From assembly GCA_946480245.1 (NCBI GenBank), contig CAMLIZ010000096.1, positions 1 to 16,964 of the forward strand: a DNA stretch of 16,964 nucleotides, read 5' to 3'. Of the stretch, positions 15,773-16,964 are shown in pieces. A model generated the notes under the pieces. That model had not been told where the DNA came from. It searched no databases and worked only from the letters and a program-made list of their open reading frames with translations. This DNA comes from an uncultured Pseudomonadota bacterium. GTDB taxonomy: Bacteria; Pseudomonadota; Gammaproteobacteria; Burkholderiales; Burkholderiaceae. Both the position numbers and the translations under genes were made by a program. Positions within the stretch are counted from its first letter, which is position 1. Every line of letters begins with the position of its first letter.

Positions 15773-16915
15773 GTGGATCTCGCGCCCTATGCGAGCGACC
15801 CGGCGAGGTCGCGCGGCCGCCGGCATCCGGAGCAGCCTGCACCCACGCGCACCGAGTATCAGCGCGACCGCGACCGCATCGTGCACAGCTCGGCGTTTCG
15901 CCGGCTGGTCTACAAGACCCAGGTGTTTCTAAACCACGAGGGCGACCTGTTTCGCACTCGTCTGACGCACTCGCTGGAAGTGGCGCAGCTCGGGCGTTCG
16001 ATCGCGCGCAGCCTGCACCTCAACGAAGACCTGGTGGAGGCCATTGCGCTCGCGCACGACCTTGGCCACACGCCGTTCGGTCATGCGGGACAAGATGCGC
16101 TGCATGCGTGCATGGCTGATCAGGGTGGCTTTGAGCACAACCTGCAAAGCCTGCGCGTGGTTGACCGGCTCGAGCACCGCTACGCGGATTTCGATGGATT
16201 GAATCTCACCTTCGAGTGCCGAGAGGGCATCCTGAAGCATTGCGCCCGTGCACATGCGCGCCACATTGAGACGCTGGAGCCTGGTGGTGTGGCGCGACGC
16301 TTTCTCGACCGTACACAACCCAGCCTCGAGGCCCAGCTGTGCAACCTCGCAGACGAGATCGCGTACAACGCGCATGACATCGACGATGGCGTGCGTTCCG
16401 GACTGCTTGACCTCGACCAGCTCGCCGAAGTGCCGTTGTTTCGCCGGCATTTCCACGCCGTGATGCGAGAGCATCCAGGACTGCGCGAGCAACCCGGGCG
16501 CCGCCTGTTGTATGAAGCGATCCGCCGCATGCTGTCGGAACAGGTCTATGACGTCATCGACGCCACGCAGGCGGCACTGCGCCGCACGGCGCCCGGCGAT
16601 GCAGACGAGGCGCGGCGCCTGAACCAGCCGCTGGTCGGCTTCAGTCAGGAGATGCGCGCCGCGAGCGCTGAGATGAAGCGCTTCCTCTTCAAGGCCCTCT
16701 ACCGGCATCCCCAGGTGGTGCAGACCACGGAGCGCGGTCGGCGGGTGGTGCGAGACTTGTTCGCTGCCTATCGGCAGGCGCCGGTCGAGTTACCCCTGCA
16801 GTTCCGCGTGGAGGGGGCCACGCCATGGCGCGGGATCGCCGACTACATCGCGGGCATGACGGATCGGTTTGCGATCAGGGAGCACCGACGCATCACCGGG
16901 CAACAGTTGTTCTGA
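15773..16915 (+). CDS. dgt: dGTPase-like HD-domain deoxynucleotide triphosphohydrolase
   Basis: HD-superfamily enzyme of the dGTP triphosphohydrolase family (hydrolyses dNTPs to deoxynucleoside and triphosphate). From GTG 15773 it is 380 residues. Seen: the N-terminal family block TEYQRDRDRIVHSSAFRRL and KTQVF, then the metal-binding HD set H66 (LTHSLEVAQ), H95-D96 (LAHDLGHTPFGH) and D194 (LADEIAYNAHDIDDG), all intact; C-terminal half helical, with IADYIAGMTDRFA near the end. The length fits the shorter, non-enterobacterial dGTPase-like branch, so substrate preference could be broader than dGTP. Start uncertain: GTG 15773 has GGGGG at 15760-15764, eight bases away; TTG 15755, which overlaps the aroB stop as TTGA, would add six residues. 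Confidence 0.93.
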   Translation: MDLAPYASDPARSRGRRHPEQPAPTRTEYQRDRDRIVHSSAFRRLVYKTQVFLNHEGDLFRTRLTHSLEVAQLGRSIARSLHLNEDLVEAIALAHDLGHTPFGHAGQDALHACMADQGGFEHNLQSLRVVDRLEHRYADFDGLNLTFECREGILKHCARAHARHIETLEPGGVARRFLDRTQPSLEAQLCNLADEIAYNAHDIDDGVRSGLLDLDQLAEVPLFRRHFHAVMREHPGLREQPGRRLLYEAIRRMLSEQVYDVIDATQAALRRTAPGDADEARRLNQPLVGFSQEMRAASAEMKRFLFKALYRHPQVVQTTERGRRVVRDLFAAYRQAPVELPLQFRVEGATPWRGIADYIAGMTDRFAIREHRRITGQQLF

Positions 16916-16964
16916 GTAACCGTCTGCGGAGTCAAGCGCTGTGAAGCGAGTTGTCCCAGGGTTG
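16916..16964. other. Window end after dgt, no supported feature
   Basis: These 49 bases hold no terminator-like hairpin. GGAG at 16927-16930 stands 10 bases before GTG 16941, from which the frame stays open to the window edge (eight codons), so a further gene might begin here; too short to judge. Confidence 0.2.

Noticed and set aside
14463..15842. A 459-residue minus-strand open frame opposite aroB
   Set aside because: Antisense shadow of aroB, which has complete active-site motifs.

Overview
The window reads as a GC-rich betaproteobacterial chromosome, most likely order Burkholderiales. The main argument is gene order: cyaY and mrcA facing each other, then pilMNOPQ, aroK, aroB and dgt reading away from mrcA, is the arrangement I know from that order. 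The genus call (Rubrivivax/Leptothrix-like) is inference only. No rRNA, tRNA, CRISPR array, insertion sequence or phage gene was seen. Coding density is very high; the largest gene-free stretch is the 276-base gap between mrcA and pilM.

Positions 1-3874 hold the end of a tightly coupled peptide/nickel-type ABC uptake operon: the C-terminal part of a periplasmic binding protein, one DppC/OppC-type permease, and two ATPases (DppD and DppF type). No DppB-type permease lies between binding protein and permease, so it must be upstream of the window or elsewhere. This operon runs into a small lipoprotein gene of the LptM/YifL type on the minus strand, which is back-to-back with cyaY (frataxin homologue, iron-sulfur/iron handling). 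cyaY converges on mrcA, a bifunctional class A penicillin-binding protein.

The mrcA-pilM gap carries a TATAAT box for mrcA, two inverted repeats, an 11-base direct repeat and a candidate pilM promoter. From 7100 onward everything reads rightward in near-contiguous, mostly overlapping genes: pilM, pilN, pilO, pilP and pilQ (the type IV pilus alignment complex and outer-membrane secretin), then a 607-residue lipoprotein with about five bacterial Ig-like repeats and two EF-hand-like loops, then aroK and aroB (shikimate pathway) and dgt (dGTPase-type HD hydrolase).

Most of the window is ordinary housekeeping sequence. The one gene that does not belong to the usual pil-aro block is the Ig-like lipoprotein at 12239-14062. 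It has its own strong ribosome binding site, sits directly after the secretin, and is followed by an aroK that has no usable ATG and seems to start at a TTG overlapping the lipoprotein stop codon. It is the best candidate here for something undescribed, possibly an outer-membrane partner of the pilus secretin or a surface adhesin, but no function can be proven from sequence alone.
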